Shown: in pieces, positions 62,129-64,000 of the stretch
Position numbering within the stretch: the first letter of the stretch is position 1
Layout of the letters: each line of letters starts with the position of its first letter
Assembly: GCA_030263805.2 (NCBI GenBank)
Contig: CP136010.1
Coordinates: 3,549,001-3,613,000, forward strand
Direction of reading: 5' to 3'
From: Pseudomonas sp. FeN3W
GTDB taxonomy: Bacteria; Pseudomonadota; Gammaproteobacteria; Pseudomonadales; Pseudomonadaceae
DNA length: 64,000 nt
Notes under the pieces: model-generated
Seen by the model: the letters and a program-made list of their open reading frames with translations, nothing else
Database searches by the model: none
Told to the model about the DNA's origin: nothing
Translations under genes and position numbers: made by a program

Positions 62129-63934
62129 ATGAGAATTAATCAGCAACTGGCAGCTGGAAAGGCAGAATATCCAACGATCGCTTCGCTGGCGGCCATCGGT
62201 GATGGTCGCTCCATGGCATTGGTGGGCCCAGATGGCAACGTGGAATGGTTCTGTCCCCAGCGCTTCGATGCCACACCGATGATTTGGCCGCTGCTCGACC
62301 GTCAACGTGGCGGGCGGCTACAGCTGTCGACACCGGGTGACGTCAAAACGCATTATCTGGACGATTCTGCAGTATTAGAGTTCGAAGTGCACAGCGCGTC
62401 CGGGTCCGCCCGTGTCACGCTTTGTATGGAGTGGCCTGGATCGGACGATCAGCAACGCTTGCTTTGGCAGGTAGACGGCTTAGCTGGCCGCTGTGAGTTC
62501 ACTCTGCAGTTTGAGCCGCGTCCAGATTTCGGAAGCGTAGCCGGTGAGGCAAGCATTTCAGCCGAAGGGTTAACCTATTCTTATATGGGTCAACAGCTGT
62601 TGCTTCAAGCGGACTGCGCACTGTATCCGGACGGCGAAGGCTGGAAGGGAGCGATCTCAGTAGATGCAGGAGGGCGTGCGGGAGTTTCTCTAAGCGTTTC
62701 CTTAGAGCAAGATGCCCCACCCGTTCCTGTGTCGATTGAATCTGTACCCGCGCGGATTGAGGCGACCCTGATTGCGTGGCGCGACTGGTGCGCAGCGCTG
62801 GAGTGCCCCGCAGCATATAGAGGCGCCGTGGTACGCAGCGCGATTAGCCTTAAGTTATTGATTTACGCACCCAGCGGAGCGGTCGTTGCCGCCGGAACCA
62901 CTTCCCTACCTGAACACCTGGGCGGGGAGCGGAACTGGGATTACCGCTACACCTGGTTTCGAGATGCGGGGCTGACACTTGGTGCTCTTTTCGGCCTCGG
63001 TTGTCGGGATGAGGCACATTGTTGGGCCCAGTGGATGCAGCGAACCATTGAGCAGCATGGGACGCCGCTGGCCGTGCTATACGATGTAAACGGAGCTGCG
63101 CCACCGCCAGAACGTAATATCGAAGGGGTTGATGGCTATCGCGGCTCGCGGCCGGTGCGTGTGGGTAACGCTGCTGATGGCCAGTTTCAGCTGGATGTTT
63201 ATGGCGAGTTGCTGGAGTGCGTGAGCATCTGCGATAGCATGGGCGACGATGCGATGCGGGCGCACTGGCCTCATATGCGCGCCGCTGCTGATTTCATTGC
63301 AGCGCACTGGCAGGAGCCTGACCAAAGCATTTGGGAGATGCGCAGCGCGCCGCGCCACTATGTGCACTCCAAGGTCATGGCCTGGGCCGGTCTACAGCGT
63401 GCGCTATGGCTGAAGCGCCGCCATGACCTAGACGGAGATGAGGAAAGTTGGGTCAATCAGGCCGAGGCTCTACGTCAGTTAGTCCTGCGCCGTGGTCTCA
63501 GCGCCGACGGCAATAACTTCGTCCGGGCCTTCGATGACGATAGGCTGGATGCTAGCCTCCTGTTATTAGCGCGTGTTGGCTTCGTCGAAGGCGGCGATGA
63601 ACGTTTCGTCAATACGGTCGATATGATCCGCAAACAACTGGACGAAGGCGGCGGCGCGCTACGGCGCTACCCTGCTGAAATTTCGGATGGGCTAGAGGGC
63701 CGAGAAGGCGCCTTCTTCATCTGTAGCTTTTGGCTGGTCGAGGCATTAGTGCAAACCGGCCGGCCTCGAGAGGCAAAGGAACTTTACGAACAGCTGCTGC
63801 AACGCAAGGGTGAGCACGGCCTGTTCGCTGAGGAGTTCGACACCCGAAGCGGCCAGCATTTAGGGAATGTACCTCAGGCCTTTTCTCATGTCGGTTTGAT
63901 AAACGCCGCCCTGAGCCTCGGCTCTGCTGATTAA
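62129..63934 (+). CDS. glycoside hydrolase family 15 protein (glucoamylase/trehalase-like)
   Basis: A 601-residue cytoplasmic protein of the GH15 family. It has an N-terminal beta-sandwich (IASLAAIGDGRSMALVGPDG, then NVEWFCPQRFD) and a C-terminal (alpha/alpha)6 barrel with the signature GGERNWDYRYTWFRDAG at about 264-280. A catalytic glutamate is expected in EGREGAFFICSFWLVEAL near residue 523. Members hydrolyse alpha-glucosides such as trehalose or maltooligosaccharides. It is divergent from the SDR gene; a joint stress role is inference. Confidence 0.88.
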   Translation: MRINQQLAAGKAEYPTIASLAAIGDGRSMALVGPDGNVEWFCPQRFDATPMIWPLLDRQRGGRLQLSTPGDVKTHYLDDSAVLEFEVHSASGSARVTLCMEWPGSDDQQRLLWQVDGLAGRCEFTLQFEPRPDFGSVAGEASISAEGLTYSYMGQQLLLQADCALYPDGEGWKGAISVDAGGRAGVSLSVSLEQDAPPVPVSIESVPARIEATLIAWRDWCAALECPAAYRGAVVRSAISLKLLIYAPSGAVVAAGTTSLPEHLGGERNWDYRYTWFRDAGLTLGALFGLGCRDEAHCWAQWMQRTIEQHGTPLAVLYDVNGAAPPPERNIEGVDGYRGSRPVRVGNAADGQFQLDVYGELLECVSICDSMGDDAMRAHWPHMRAAADFIAAHWQEPDQSIWEMRSAPRHYVHSKVMAWAGLQRALWLKRRHDLDGDEESWVNQAEALRQLVLRRGLSADGNNFVRAFDDDRLDASLLLLARVGFVEGGDERFVNTVDMIRKQLDEGGGALRRYPAEISDGLEGREGAFFICSFWLVEALVQTGRPREAKELYEQLLQRKGEHGLFAEEFDTRSGQHLGNVPQAFSHVGLINAALSLGSAD

Positions 63935-64000
63935 CGTAGCTGTAGCCGGTCTATAACGCGCTCTTGCATGGTCTAGTCGTTGCCACCCAGCTAGCTAGCG

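Overview
The window looks like a chromosomal segment of a GC-rich gamma-proteobacterium of the Pseudomonas stutzeri (Stutzerimonas) type. The urease order ureD-ureA-GNAT acetyltransferase-ureB-ureC, the urtABCDE urea importer, a DUF2788 protein, an OprD-family porin and RluE all fit Pseudomonas. This assignment is inference from gene content and order, not from a search.

Bases 1-18145 are mostly backbone. All nitrogen genes are on the minus strand: an NCS1 permease (cut by the window edge), an orphan curlin-repeat protein, ureDA-GNAT-BC and urtABCDE. urtA has a good sigma-54 promoter with two NtrC-like half-sites upstream, so urea uptake is probably under nitrogen control. Five copies of a 120-bp repeat sit inside the urease operon between ureB and ureC, and palindromic GTAGGGTGGAT-type repeats occupy several other gaps. 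Then come rluE, a DUF2788 gene, a globin, an Lrp-family regulator, a repeat-rich gap, a FieF-like transporter, a small lipoprotein and the 5' part of hrpB.

hrpB is cut exactly after its DEFH box at 18145, and accessory DNA starts there. Bases 18146-25285 are a graveyard of mobile elements: IS5, IS4, IS3 and Tn3 remnants plus an intact IS30 copy. They surround an AT-rich pair of overlapping genes of unknown function, the second split by IS30. A second DEFH-box remnant followed by a related terminal sequence occurs at 22621, suggesting a family of elements that targets hrpB.

From 25311 on the cargo is mainly metal resistance: an arsenic-type transporter with DsbB/DsbA-like and methyltransferase genes; czcD; czcICBA (minus strand); an OprD-type porin; a heavy-metal two-component system; cadR with a CDF exporter carrying an HMA-like domain; a copper-type P1B ATPase; cusCBAF; small secreted His/Met-rich and PtrA-like proteins; a second sensor kinase destroyed by IS30; an ATP-grasp-like protein of unknown role; an orphan flgB; and an SDR/GH15 pair. 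A recurring 15-bp box, T(G/T)ACA-N5-GTAAT, stands upstream of most of these units and probably marks a regulon of the CzcR/CopR-type regulator encoded here.

Three IS30 copies encode identical proteins and have 3-bp target duplications. They have broken two genes and pushed czcICBA about 1.1 kb away from the nearest boxes.
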